From: JACWAE01 sp963847595
GTDB lineage: Bacteria > Chloroflexota > Dehalococcoidia > SZUA-161
DNA length: 64,000 bases
Assembly: GCA_963847595.1 (NCBI GenBank)
Contig: CAWKAJ010000002.1
Coordinates: 868,001 to 932,000 of the forward strand
Reading direction: 5' to 3'
Shown piece after piece: positions 25,912 through 35,307 of this stretch. The notes beneath the pieces were generated by a model, which was given only the letters and a program-made list of their open reading frames with translations, searched no databases and had not been told where the DNA came from. Position 1 is the first letter of the stretch; every line of letters begins with the position of its first letter. Made by a program: the position numbers and the translations under genes.

Positions 25912-27300
25912 ATGCAAAGCAAATACGATGTAATCATCGTTGGCGGCGGGCCTGCGGGCATCTTCGCCGCCCTGGAATTAAGCCAGTCGACCAACCTCAG
26001 CATCCTGCTTCTTGAGAAAGGCAGAGACCTCCATCTCCGTAGATGCCCCATCATCGGCAAGAACCGGAGCTGTCCTCCCTGCTCACCCTGCGACCTGGTC
26101 AGCGGCTGGGGCGGTGCTGGTGCATTTAGCGATGGCAAGCTGACGCTTTCCCCACAGGTAGGCGGCCAACTTGAAGCCTATCTGGGGACGGAGAAGGCTG
26201 CTGCTTTGATCAGCTATGTCGACGATATCTACCTCAAGTTCGGGGCGTCCAACGAAGTCTATGGCACTGGCGCTGAGGTGGGGCAATTAAGCCAAAAGGC
26301 GAAGAAGGTTGGCCTGAGGCTGATTCCTGCGCCGATACGACATATGGGCACGGAAAGCTGCCGTGAAGTACTGCGAGATATGCACAAGTTCCTGGCCGAC
26401 CGAATCGAGAGTCAAACCGACACTGCCGCCATTTCTCTAATCAGACAAAATGGCAGAATCAAAGGTATACAGACCGATGACGGCCAGAGAATAGAATCTC
26501 GCTACCTTATCATCGCCCCGGGCAGAGAGGGAGCTGATTGGCTGCTTAAAGAGGCTGCCAGGCTCGGGCTCACCCTCCATAACAATCCCATCGACGTCGG
26601 CGTCAGGGTGGAGATGCCCCTGACAGTGCTCCAGGAGCTGACCGATAGCCTCTATGAGATTAAGCTTGAGTTCTACTCTCCCACCTTCGGTGACCGCATC
26701 AGGACCTTCTGCATGTGCCCTGCCGGCGAGGTTACCATGGAGACTACAGGTGGTCTCGAGCCCGTGATAACAGTGAACGGCCACAGCTACGCTCATCGCA
26801 AGACAGGCAACACCAATTTCGCCATACTGGTCAGCGCTACTTTCTCCCCTCCCTTCCGCGAGCCCATTGCCTACGGAAAGTATCTGGCCCGTATTGCCAA
26901 CATCATAAGCGGAGGGGTGATCGTGCAAAGGTGGGGCGACCTCAGCCAGGGCCGCATTTCCACCTCAAACTCCATCGAAGAAGGCGCAGTCAAACCCACC
27001 TTGAAGAGTGCCACTCCGGGCGACCTCGGCTATGTGCTCCCTTATCGCTTCCTGAAGGGAATCAACGAGATGCTCACCGCCATGGATAACCTGGTTCCGG
27101 GTGTAGCTTCTCCCGACACGCTTCTCTACGGCATCGAGGTCAAGTTCTACTCATCCCGCCTTGAGCTCACCCAGAACCTTGAGACCGAGATACCCAACCT
27201 GTTCGCCATAGGCGACGGCGCAGGTGTTAGCCGGGGCCTGATTCAGGCTGCTGCCTCTGGGATAGTAGCAGCCAGGGAGATAGTCAAAAGAGCTATCTAG
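25912..27300 (+). CDS. FAD-dependent oxidoreductase (COG2509-like)
   Basis: 462 residues. The N-terminal FAD-binding Rossmann motif is VIIVGGGPAGIFAALELS, with Glu in LLEKGRD. A Cys cluster (CPIIGKNRSCPPCSPCD) follows, then GWGGAGAFSDGKL. The C-terminus closes the FAD site with NLFAIGDGAGVSRGLIQAAASGIVAA. This family of uncharacterised flavoproteins is annotated as dehydrogenases; the electron partner is unknown. Its ATG follows GGGTAAAGAG; a TTG four codons upstream is in frame. An IS sits 52 bases upstream, so any older upstream control has been separated from it. Confidence 0.88.
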   Translation: MQSKYDVIIVGGGPAGIFAALELSQSTNLSILLLEKGRDLHLRRCPIIGKNRSCPPCSPCDLVSGWGGAGAFSDGKLTLSPQVGGQLEAYLGTEKAAALISYVDDIYLKFGASNEVYGTGAEVGQLSQKAKKVGLRLIPAPIRHMGTESCREVLRDMHKFLADRIESQTDTAAISLIRQNGRIKGIQTDDGQRIESRYLIIAPGREGADWLLKEAARLGLTLHNNPIDVGVRVEMPLTVLQELTDSLYEIKLEFYSPTFGDRIRTFCMCPAGEVTMETTGGLEPVITVNGHSYAHRKTGNTNFAILVSATFSPPFREPIAYGKYLARIANIISGGVIVQRWGDLSQGRISTSNSIEEGAVKPTLKSATPGDLGYVLPYRFLKGINEMLTAMDNLVPGVASPDTLLYGIEVKFYSSRLELTQNLETEIPNLFAIGDGAGVSRGLIQAAASGIVAAREIVKRAI

Positions 27301-27354
27301 AAGTTCCCCTTCGCTGGCATCGACTGACTTCTTCCCCCAGCCAAGGTCTCCCGT

Positions 27355-27383
27355 TTGACAAAAAGTGGCGAGATGCTTATATT
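27355..27383 (+). promoter_or_regulatory. Promoter of tRNA-Pro
   Basis: TTGACA, a 17-base spacer and TATATT, about 48 bases before the tRNA 5' end. Confidence 0.7.
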
Positions 27384-27431
27384 TAATAGGGCCACCGCAG
27401 TATTCGCTAGAAGTTAATAAGCGAACGAAAA

Positions 27432-27505
27432 CGGGGAGTAGCGCAGTCTGGTAGCGCACTTGCATGGGGTGCAAGGGGTCGCAGGTTCAAATCCTGTCTC
27501 CCCGA
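27432..27505 (+). tRNA. tRNA-Pro (GGG)
   Basis: 74 bases. The acceptor CGGGGAG pairs with CTCCCCG. D arm AGCGCAGTCTGGTAGCGC, anticodon stem CTTGC/GCAAG with loop ATGGGGT (anticodon GGG), T arm GCAGG-TTCAAAT-CCTGT. CCA is not encoded. A T-rich stretch follows. Confidence 0.95.
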
Positions 27506-27734
27506 CTTTTTTTACCCTATTTTTCCTCTGCCCGACTTTCCACATACTGGAAACCACTTAAAAAGCCGACCTTTTCTGCTCCCAAGGGCTTGACAAACTT
27601 GAGGAAAAGTGGTACAAACAGTCCGTTGTTTCCCAAAATTAATACGGACTTCTAAGCATCTTCAAGTTAGTAATGGCGATTTATGTAGTCCGTAAGTCCA
27701 TCAAAGTACCGAATTAGAGGCGGACAGGTTAGAA

Positions 27735-27956
27735 GTGGCTAGAAGAGCACGGCAGATAACGAGCCCCGGCTGCCTGGGGCAGATGGCCCAGAGATATTGT
27801 AGATATTGCAGCGAGAGATGCCCCATCACAGCGCTCTGCGTGCTCATATTGATGGGCGAATACCTGCGGCGTGACCACAAGCCATCCCAGGAATCAACCG
27901 ATGTCACCCAGTTCCTGACTATCCCACCTTTGACTGTCCCGCCTGATGAGCTGTAG
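27735..27956 (+). CDS. Small Cys-rich hypothetical protein
   Basis: Reads from a GTG (or from an ATG 16 codons later): MAQRYCRYCSERCPITALCVLILMGEYLRRDHKPSQ. The CRYCSERCP cluster could bind metal. No strong ribosome site is seen. The tail overlaps the start of the next frame. Family not recognised. Confidence 0.4.
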   Translation: MARRARQITSPGCLGQMAQRYCRYCSERCPITALCVLILMGEYLRRDHKPSQESTDVTQFLTIPPLTVPPDEL

Positions 27957-27984
27957 CAAAGAGAAAGCACGCGAAGGAATCGAG

Positions 27985-28161
27985 ATGAAAAGGGCGATAA
28001 GCTGGCTAACCTATATTTGGCTGCTCATAGTAGAGACTTGCGAAGACCTGCTCGAATCAGTCAGGAAACTTCTCTTCGAGCACAGCAATCCTTCAATCGA
28101 GAGTAGAAATCCTCGTCTGAACGATAGATTTCGGATTCTGCCGCCAACAGCCGTCCACTGA
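27985..28161 (+). CDS. Hypothetical protein (58 aa)
   Basis: Starts MKRAISWLTYIWLLIVETCEDLLESVRKLLF, an amphipathic or membrane-associated helix, after GGAATCGAG. The frame is open from 27946, overlapping the preceding gene, so coupling is possible. Unrecognised; moderate evidence only. Confidence 0.35.
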   Translation: MKRAISWLTYIWLLIVETCEDLLESVRKLLFEHSNPSIESRNPRLNDRFRILPPTAVH

Positions 28162-28175
28162 AACTTAGCTTTTGG

Positions 28176-28249
28176 TGGGCGGAGAAGGATTCGAACCTTC
28201 GACCCCTACTTTATCAGAGTAGTGCTCTAGCCGACTGAGCTACCCGCCC
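28176..28249 (-). tRNA. tRNA-Ile (GAT)
   Basis: 74 bases on the minus strand. The acceptor GGGCGGG pairs with TCCGCCC (one G-U). Anticodon stem CTACT/AGTAG with loop CTGATAA (anticodon GAT); T arm GAAGG-TTCGAAT-CCTTC. CCA is not encoded. Confidence 0.95.
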
Positions 28250-28310
28250 GAATGCGTGCGCCCCCAGGGGTTGAGGACATCCTGGCTTCGGCAATCGAAG
28301 CGCAGTCCTG

Positions 28311-28340
28311 ATTATAGCATGTGATAGCTGACCTAATCAA
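28311..28340 (-). promoter_or_regulatory. Promoter of tRNA-Ile
   Basis: TTGATT, an 18-base spacer and TATAAT, read leftwards, about 60 bases upstream of the tRNA. Confidence 0.6.
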
Positions 28341-28420
28341 CATCGTCCGCGATAGCTCAGCAAGCCAATTCAACACCAGTCCCCAATCACTTAAAAGATT
28401 AACCTCCTCTGGCATATTAT

Positions 28421-28429
28421 TGGTATAAT
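28421..28429 (+). promoter_or_regulatory. Extended -10 box upstream of hypB
   Basis: TGGTATAAT, a TGN-extended perfect -10 hexamer, 37 bases before the proposed hypB start. No good -35 box is seen, which is usual for extended -10 promoters. Confidence 0.45.
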
Positions 28430-28465
28430 GTAAGTGCAACCCAGCCTGTGCTTGAAAGGAGAGGC

Positions 28466-29134
28466 TTGAAGATAATTCGACCTGACGAGGGGCAGATTTT
28501 CGATATCGAACTCGATGAAGACTTGCTGCACAAGAATCAAGAGTTGGCAAAGGAAAACAAGAAGCTTCTGGACAGCCACAAAATTCTGGCGATCGATATC
28601 ATGGGCTCGGTGGGCTCAGGGAAGACCTCCCTCGTAGTCCAACTGGTGAAGCACTTGAAGATTAAATATCACATAGCTGCGTTAGCCGGGGATACCGCGA
28701 CAACCATAGACGCAGAGCGCATAAAAGCAGCGGGGGCAGAAGTTCTGGAGATAAACACCGGCAAGGAATGCCACCTCGACGCCAACCTAGTCAAGAAGGC
28801 GCTCGGGGAATTGAACCTGAAGAAAATAAATCTGCTCTTCATTGAGAATGTGGGGAATATTATCTGTCCGGCCGATTTCCCCCTCGGCTCCCATAAACGC
28901 ATAGTGGTTCTTTCGCTCACCGAAGGTCCTTACGTGGTGCTCAAACACCCCTTCTCTTTTATGGATGCAGACGTGGTAGCGATAAACAAGATCGATCTCT
29001 CCCAGGCCACAGGCATCGCTCCTGCCGAGTTCGAGAAGCAGCTTCATGAGTTGAAGCCATCTCTGAAAGCGGTGCGGACGAACTGCACTACCGGAGAAGG
29101 TATAGCTGAAGTAGCGAAGGCGCTGGGGTTATAG
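28466..29134 (+). CDS. hypB: Hydrogenase nickel incorporation GTPase HypB
   Basis: 222 residues from a TTG preceded by AAAGGAG; a GTG six codons upstream is in frame. This GTPase helps load nickel into NiFe hydrogenase. P-loop GSVGSGKTS near residue 47, switch region DTATTIDAERIK, ENVGNIICPADFPLG, and the base-specifying NKIDL. There is no N-terminal His-rich nickel store. hypA follows after 32 bases. No hydrogenase subunit genes are in the window, so the target enzyme is encoded elsewhere. Confidence 0.92.
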   Translation: MKIIRPDEGQIFDIELDEDLLHKNQELAKENKKLLDSHKILAIDIMGSVGSGKTSLVVQLVKHLKIKYHIAALAGDTATTIDAERIKAAGAEVLEINTGKECHLDANLVKKALGELNLKKINLLFIENVGNIICPADFPLGSHKRIVVLSLTEGPYVVLKHPFSFMDADVVAINKIDLSQATGIAPAEFEKQLHELKPSLKAVRTNCTTGEGIAEVAKALGL

Positions 29135-29166
29135 CTCCGGCCATTCGATTCCTGGAAGGTAGAAAT

Positions 29167-29541
29167 TTGCACGAAGTTTCCATCTCGCACGCAATAGCCG
29201 ATCTGGTCCTCAAAGAATCTGAGAAACAAGAGGCTAAGAAGGTATTGCTGGTAGAGCTTGAAATCGGGGAGCTTTCCCTGCTCAACCCGGAACAGGTAGA
29301 GTTCTGGGTGAAGCTTGCCTTTGAAAAGACTCCTGCCAGTGAGGCGGAATTAAAGATTGAAGTGGTGAAACCGGAGATACACTGTGCTTCTTGTGGCTAC
29401 ACAGGTACTTTAGAGTCCAAGGATGACCCGCTCTGCCACTTTCTCATCCCCGTTTTCCAATGCCCTCAGTGTGGCTCAGGAGAGATAACGGTACAACGTG
29501 GGAAGGAGTGCCGGGTAAAGAGGATTGAAATCCTGACCTGA
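29167..29541 (+). CDS. hypA: Hydrogenase maturation nickel metallochaperone HypA
   Basis: 124 residues starting at TTG (MHEVSISHAI). His2 is the nickel ligand of the family and must be directly after the start, which supports this TTG. The zinc site is CASC and CPQC in the C-terminal half. GGAAGG precedes the start. Works with HypB to deliver nickel to a NiFe hydrogenase. Confidence 0.92.
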   Translation: MHEVSISHAIADLVLKESEKQEAKKVLLVELEIGELSLLNPEQVEFWVKLAFEKTPASEAELKIEVVKPEIHCASCGYTGTLESKDDPLCHFLIPVFQCPQCGSGEITVQRGKECRVKRIEILT

Positions 29542-29581
29542 TTAGGTCGTTGGCCTGCAAAGCTAACCCTGCTATCTTCCT

Positions 29582-29610
29582 GTAGGGGCGAACCTGTGTG
29601 TTCGCCCTTA
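29582..29610. repeat. Small palindromic repeat (GTAGGGGCGAAC family)
   Basis: GTAGGGGCGAAC...GTTCGCCCTTA forms a hairpin between hypA and the 16S trailer. Relatives occur at 36640-36820, 50258-50322 and 58602-58627. Confidence 0.55.
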
Positions 29611-29654
29611 GCCTTAAATTAGGGCAGGTACATCGGTATGCCTCTACAAAAGAA

Positions 29655-29683
29655 AGCACCTTAACCTCTGGATAGTGGAAGGA
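29655..29683 (-). other. 16S processing stem, 3' side
   Basis: 29 bases complementary (two mismatches at the centre) to 31275-31303 upstream of the 16S gene. The pairing encloses the whole 16S transcript and looks like the RNase III processing stem. The end starts about 90 bases after the mature 3' end. Confidence 0.85.
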
Positions 29684-29772
29684 GGGGTCGATCTTATTAA
29701 CATCACGACGATGGAGTTTCCCCCATCGACCGACCTAGGATTCCTGAGGCCGAAGCCTCGAAGACTCCCTAG

Positions 29773-31265
<1,493 letters not shown>

Positions 31266-31274
31266 AACCTTACT

Positions 31275-31303
31275 TCCTTCCACTATCCAGTTGTTAAGGT
31301 GCT
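31275..31303 (-). other. 16S processing stem, 5' side
   Basis: Leader partner of 29655-29683. The RNA strand reads AGCACCTTAAC...TGGATAGTGGAAGGA. It lies between the promoter and the mature 5' end. Confidence 0.85.
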
Positions 31304-31322
31304 GTTACCTGCACGAATTTAT

Positions 31323-31351
31323 AGTTTAAGCTATTCCAGCAGGTTTGTCAA
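31323..31351 (-). promoter_or_regulatory. Promoter of the 16S rRNA gene, directly abutting IS copy 2
   Basis: TTGACA (31346-31351), a 17-base spacer and TAAACT (31323-31328), read leftwards. The -35 starts right after the TAGTA target duplication of the IS, so all native DNA upstream of position about -40 has been displaced by the element. Confidence 0.75.
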
Positions 31352-31356
31352 TACTA

Positions 31357-32292
31357 CGCATTGTTCAGTTAAAAATCCGACAGTCCATATAAAATATGGA
31401 CATGCTTAATGAGACACTGATAGCTTTATGCGAGGAACTCCACCAACAGGGATTGCCCAAATCACACATTGCCCAGAGGTTGGGAAAGAATCGAGAAACG
31501 ATTCATATCTGGATTAAGGGGATAGAACAGTATGGTCTCATTGAATTTCTCGACAGATACCGCCAGGCTAAGAAAGGAGAAAGAGCGAAAAGGAAGGCTG
31601 ACCCCATAGTCAAAAGATGGATTTGGGAGATACGTGAAAGGGAATACGATTGTTGCGGGCAAAAGATTCAGTATTTCCTCAACCTTGAGCATGGCATTCA
31701 CCTGTCTGTCCCTAAAATCTATGAAATACTATCAGAGAAGTACATTATCCGTCCCAGGTGGAAGAAAAACAAAGTAAGAGGAGAAGTACCCCAAGCATCA
31801 ATGCCGAGAGAAGTAGTTCAGATGGATACTATCGACTTTGGTGAGCTTTATGCCTTTACCGCGATCGACATTTTTACTAGAGAAGCAGATATACTCATCG
31901 CAACTGAATTGACTGCTGATCTGGGATGTCAGTTCTTGCATCAGAGTATGAGACGCCGGTTTGACGGTCACGTTAAGCTGCTTCAAACAGACGGCGGGCC
32001 TGAGTTTAAAGCGGCATTTGAAAGTAATGCGCCATTGTTCTGTGATAGACACCGTGTCGCTCGACCTTACCGGAAGAATGAGCAATCCTACATCGAGAGT
32101 TTTAACCGAACCGTAAGAAAAGAATGCTTGGGATGGGTTAAGTACAGAGTATCGCAATTATCAGAATGCCGGGATATGGCAGAAATTTTTCTGAGGCGGT
32201 ATCATTACCACAGGCCACATATGGGACGAGGAATGACACCTCCATTATCTAACAGGGAGGGAGACTGTCGGATATTAAAGTAGAATTAAGCG
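31357..32292. mobile_element. 936-bp insertion sequence, copy 2 (5-bp target duplication TACTA)
   Basis: Same length and ends as copy 1 but in reverse orientation. Flanked by TACTA on both sides (31352-31356 and 32293-32297). The duplication differs from copy 1, so this was an independent insertion. It sits just upstream of the 16S rRNA promoter. Confidence 0.93.
31396..32283 (+). CDS. Transposase of the 936-bp IS (copy 2)
   Basis: 295-residue rve-type DDE transposase, the same protein sequence as copy 1 (24933-25820) with HTH, both catalytic Asp and the Glu in place. It is transcribed away from the 16S gene; its 5' end is the IS end that faces the rRNA promoter. Confidence 0.92.
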   Translation: MDMLNETLIALCEELHQQGLPKSHIAQRLGKNRETIHIWIKGIEQYGLIEFLDRYRQAKKGERAKRKADPIVKRWIWEIREREYDCCGQKIQYFLNLEHGIHLSVPKIYEILSEKYIIRPRWKKNKVRGEVPQASMPREVVQMDTIDFGELYAFTAIDIFTREADILIATELTADLGCQFLHQSMRRRFDGHVKLLQTDGGPEFKAAFESNAPLFCDRHRVARPYRKNEQSYIESFNRTVRKECLGWVKYRVSQLSECRDMAEIFLRRYHYHRPHMGRGMTPPLSNREGDCRILK

Positions 32293-32510
32293 TACTACCA
32301 GGACATTACTTTATATCTGCCGCACAGGGATTTTTTAGCAGTTTTCCTTAGGCCTGTCAAGTTTCCTGGATGTCTTTTCGACACCTTCTTCACCCGCACA
32401 CAAGGCCTTACGCACTCAGCGCCTTCTACTCAAGTTGACAACCCTTCCTCACAATGCTATTGTAGAACCAAGGCCACAGAGTGACCCCAATGTATTAACC
32501 CGGAGGACAT

Positions 32511-32750
32511 ATGGTGAAAGACCAAGGTGCAACGAAGAAAAAGGTGGAAGCTGCCCTGGCCAAGATAAGGCCTAACCTGCAGGCAGACGGCGGAGATGTC
32601 GAGCTCGTAGATGTCAGCGACGGCAAGGTAAAGGTAAAACTGACCGGAGCTTGCGGCGGATGTCCTATGGCGGCTATGACTCTGCATCGCGGTGTGGAGC
32701 GGGTAATAAAGGAACAGGTCCCCGAAATCGTCGAGGTAATCGAAGTCTAA
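32511..32750 (+). CDS. NifU-like C-terminal domain Fe-S scaffold
   Basis: 79 residues, the free-standing Nfu-type domain that carries or transfers Fe-S clusters. Characteristic KIRPNLQADGGDVELV and the cluster-ligand motif GACGGCPMAAMTL. GGAGGACAT precedes the ATG. A paralog lies at 55176-55394. A strong hairpin follows the stop. Confidence 0.9.
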   Translation: MVKDQGATKKKVEAALAKIRPNLQADGGDVELVDVSDGKVKVKLTGACGGCPMAAMTLHRGVERVIKEQVPEIVEVIEV

Positions 32751-32760
32751 AGAGTTCAAA

Positions 32761-32791
32761 GAGGCGTTGCACCCGAAGGGTGCAACGCCTC
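32761..32791. terminator. Hairpin between NifU-like gene and lysC
   Basis: GAGGCGTTGCACC, loop CGAAG, then the complement (13-bp stem), 11 bases after the NifU-like stop and between convergent genes. No T-run follows, so termination is likely but not certain. Confidence 0.55.
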
Positions 32792-32828
32792 CAGTCATCG
32801 TTCGGATAGTCCCGTTAGAATCTGTCCT

Positions 32829-34049
32829 CTATACCCCTTTATCCAGCTCAAACGCTTTGTGCAGAGCGCGTACCGCCTCACTTGTCTTGGCCTCGTCGAT
32901 AATACAGGTTATCTTTATCTCCGAGGTAGTGATCAACTCGATATTTATGCCCGCCTCATAAAGAGCACGGAACATCATCGCTGCATAACCCGGCGCAGTC
33001 TGCATACCGGAACCGACAACGCTGACTTTCGCCAGCTTGCTATCGCTGACGCACTCCTTCGCTTTAATGGCTTTGACCACAGGCTCGATCACCTTCATCG
33101 CCTTCTTCAGGTCCGTTCTGGTCACCGTAAAAGTGAGGTCGGTGATACCATTGATACTCGCATTCTGAACAATGGTGTCTACACTTACGTTTGCCTTAGC
33201 CATAGGGTCGAAAATGGCGCTGGCAATCCCCGGCTTGTCAGGGACACCCACTACAGTCACTTTAGCCACATTTAGGTCATGAGCGATTCCTCGCACCTTA
33301 TTTCGTGCTTCCATCGAAACGCCTCCATGGATAAGAGTACCCGGATTGTTGCTGAAACTAGAAGCCACCAGTATAGGCATCTTGTACACCTCGCCCAACT
33401 CCACAGCCCTTGAGTGCATGACCTTAGAGCCGAGGGACGCCAATTCCAGCATCTCCTCATAGCCTATCTCATCAAGTTTCCTTGCCTCGGGGACGAGCCT
33501 GGGGTCTGCAGTGTAAACACCATCCACATCGGTGTATATCTCGCACGTATCCGCTCCCAGAGCTATAGCCAGCGCCACCGCGGTGGTATCCGAGCCGCCG
33601 CGGCCCAGCGTAGTGATATCCATCTTGTCCGTAATCCCCTGAAAACCGGCAACTATCACGATCTTGCCCCTATCGAGTTCCTTATGTATGCGCCGGGGAT
33701 CGATCCCCAGGATACGAGCACGGCTATGCACAGCATCGGTTTTTATCCCTGCCTGCGCCCCGCTGAGGCTGATCGACTTCGCCCCCATCGCCTTCAATGC
33801 CATAGCGAGCAGGGTACAGGACACTATCTCGCCGGTCGAGAGAAGGAAGTCCATTTCTCGCTCATCTGGTTCGTCCGAGACCTGCTGGGCAAGTTTGATC
33901 AGGTCATCGGTGGTCTTCCCCATGGCCGAGACCACCACCACCACCTGCTTTCCCTTATCCTGGGCCTCTATCGCCCGACGGGCCACGTTCTTAATCTTGT
34001 CAGCGTCAGCCACCGAGCTGCCGCCGTATTTCTGCACAACAATTGCCAT
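32829..34049 (-). CDS. lysC: Aspartate kinase
   Basis: 406 residues; phosphorylates aspartate at the head of the Lys/Thr/Met/diaminopimelate pathway. Catalytic domain with VQKYGGSSV at the N-terminus, FQGIT and GRGGSDTTAVALA. Two ACT domains at the C-terminus (VTVVGVPDKPGIASAIF, VSVVGSGMQTAPGYAAMMF) imply feedback control by amino acids. The start overlaps the stop of the phosphoglycerate mutase gene (ATGATG); either ATG is possible, and the second has better spacing from GGGAG. Confidence 0.94.
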   Translation of the reverse strand: MAIVVQKYGGSSVADADKIKNVARRAIEAQDKGKQVVVVVSAMGKTTDDLIKLAQQVSDEPDEREMDFLLSTGEIVSCTLLAMALKAMGAKSISLSGAQAGIKTDAVHSRARILGIDPRRIHKELDRGKIVIVAGFQGITDKMDITTLGRGGSDTTAVALAIALGADTCEIYTDVDGVYTADPRLVPEARKLDEIGYEEMLELASLGSKVMHSRAVELGEVYKMPILVASSFSNNPGTLIHGGVSMEARNKVRGIAHDLNVAKVTVVGVPDKPGIASAIFDPMAKANVSVDTIVQNASINGITDLTFTVTRTDLKKAMKVIEPVVKAIKAKECVSDSKLAKVSVVGSGMQTAPGYAAMMFRALYEAGINIELITTSEIKITCIIDEAKTSEAVRALHKAFELDKGV

Positions 34050-35242
34050 CATCCGCTCCCTTGTATTAACTTCCGCATGATAGTATAGCCATCTCTGATA
34101 AAAATTCCAGAGTTCTTCGCCTCTTTCTCGCTGAACGCTCTGGTGCTCGCTGGCTTGAGACCACTTCCCCAGATCATGAACGGTACCGGGTCTGCAACGT
34201 GGGTCCTCACTTCGATAGGCGTTGCATGGTCGGGCATGGCCAGTACCCGCAGGCTGTCTTTCCTGTACGCAAGCAGACGCCCCATCACCTCTTTATCCGC
34301 ACGCTCGATGGCCTTTATCTTCTCATCGATATGACCGCCATGGGCAGCTTCGTCAGGCGCTTCGATATGGATAACCACCAGGTCATGATTATCGAGCGCA
34401 TTCAGAGCACCTGCTACCTGTGCAGTGAAATCGTTGTCCATGCCATCCGTTACGCCGGGGATATCCAAGTTATCAATACCGGCCATCTTGGCCAGACCAC
34501 GAAGCAGGTCAACCCCCGAGGTCATGGCAGCACTGACACCATACACCTTCTTAAAGGAAGGCAGCTTAGGTATCTCGCCGCTGCCCCAGAACAGCCAGAT
34601 CATGGTGGCAGGAGTCTCTCCACGAGCTTGGCGCGCCTTGTTTACCGGATGGTCTCGCAGCACTTCCACAGAGCGCTCCATCAGGTCTCGCAGCAGGTCG
34701 CTGCCCGGCCCATGCGGGAGATATTCCTCAATGGGCTTGTTGGGAATATCGTGCGGTGGGGTGCAGATGGCTTGGAGCGTCTCTGTATTCCCCTTTATCT
34801 TGCAGATATGCCTGTAGCTAACGCCCGGGTAGAATCGTGCCTTCTCACCGCCCAGGCTCTTATTCAGCGCATCAATTAGGGCATGGGCCTCACTATCTCC
34901 GATGTGCCCTGCGCTGTAGTCCCACATCTTCCCATCGCGAACTGAGACCAGATTGCAGCGAAAGGCAGCCTCGCCTTTGTTTATAGGTATGCCCATGCTA
35001 GCAGCCTCAATGGCGCTCCTGCCTTTATAATAGACCCCGGGGTCGTAGCCTAATATGGACATACAGGCACAGGCGCTGGAAGGCTCCATTCCCTCCGGCA
35101 CTGTCTGCACCAGCCCCAGGTGACCCTCGCGCGCCATTCGACCGAGGTTGGGAGTGCGCGCCAGTTCCAGACACGTCTTACCACCACGTTCGGGGAGCGG
35201 CCAGCCGGAGGCACCATCTATTATGACAACGCAGTATTTCAC
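34049..35242 (-). CDS. apgM: Cofactor-independent phosphoglycerate mutase, archaeal type
   Basis: About 397 residues of the alkaline-phosphatase-superfamily ApgM group; interconverts 2- and 3-phosphoglycerate. Metal and Ser motifs: VVIIDGASGWPLPE near the start, MEPSSACACMSILGYDP with the nucleophile Ser, IHIEAPDEAAHGG and MPDHATPIEVRTH. The GTG start is favoured because the frame upstream overlaps the promoter. That promoter (35252-35280) would place the transcript start only a few bases from the GTG, so the mRNA may be leaderless. Coupled to lysC. Confidence 0.9.
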   Translation of the reverse strand: MKYCVVIIDGASGWPLPERGGKTCLELARTPNLGRMAREGHLGLVQTVPEGMEPSSACACMSILGYDPGVYYKGRSAIEAASMGIPINKGEAAFRCNLVSVRDGKMWDYSAGHIGDSEAHALIDALNKSLGGEKARFYPGVSYRHICKIKGNTETLQAICTPPHDIPNKPIEEYLPHGPGSDLLRDLMERSVEVLRDHPVNKARQARGETPATMIWLFWGSGEIPKLPSFKKVYGVSAAMTSGVDLLRGLAKMAGIDNLDIPGVTDGMDNDFTAQVAGALNALDNHDLVVIHIEAPDEAAHGGHIDEKIKAIERADKEVMGRLLAYRKDSLRVLAMPDHATPIEVRTHVADPVPFMIWGSGLKPASTRAFSEKEAKNSGIFIRDGYTIMRKLIQGSG

Positions 35243-35251
35243 AATAAATAG

Positions 35252-35280
35252 AGTATAACTGCGCAAGGAGGCCAATTCAA
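35252..35280 (-). promoter_or_regulatory. Promoter of apgM-lysC, giving a near-leaderless transcript
   Basis: TTGAAT, a 17-base spacer and TATACT, read leftwards. Only 9 bases lie between the -10 box and the GTG start, with no ribosome site. Confidence 0.6.
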
Positions 35281-35307
35281 GAATTGTGGGGCCACGGCAT
35301 GTCAGCC

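Noticed and set aside
27464..27655. ORF starting inside tRNA-Pro
   Set aside because: It begins in the tRNA anticodon loop and has no protein-like features.
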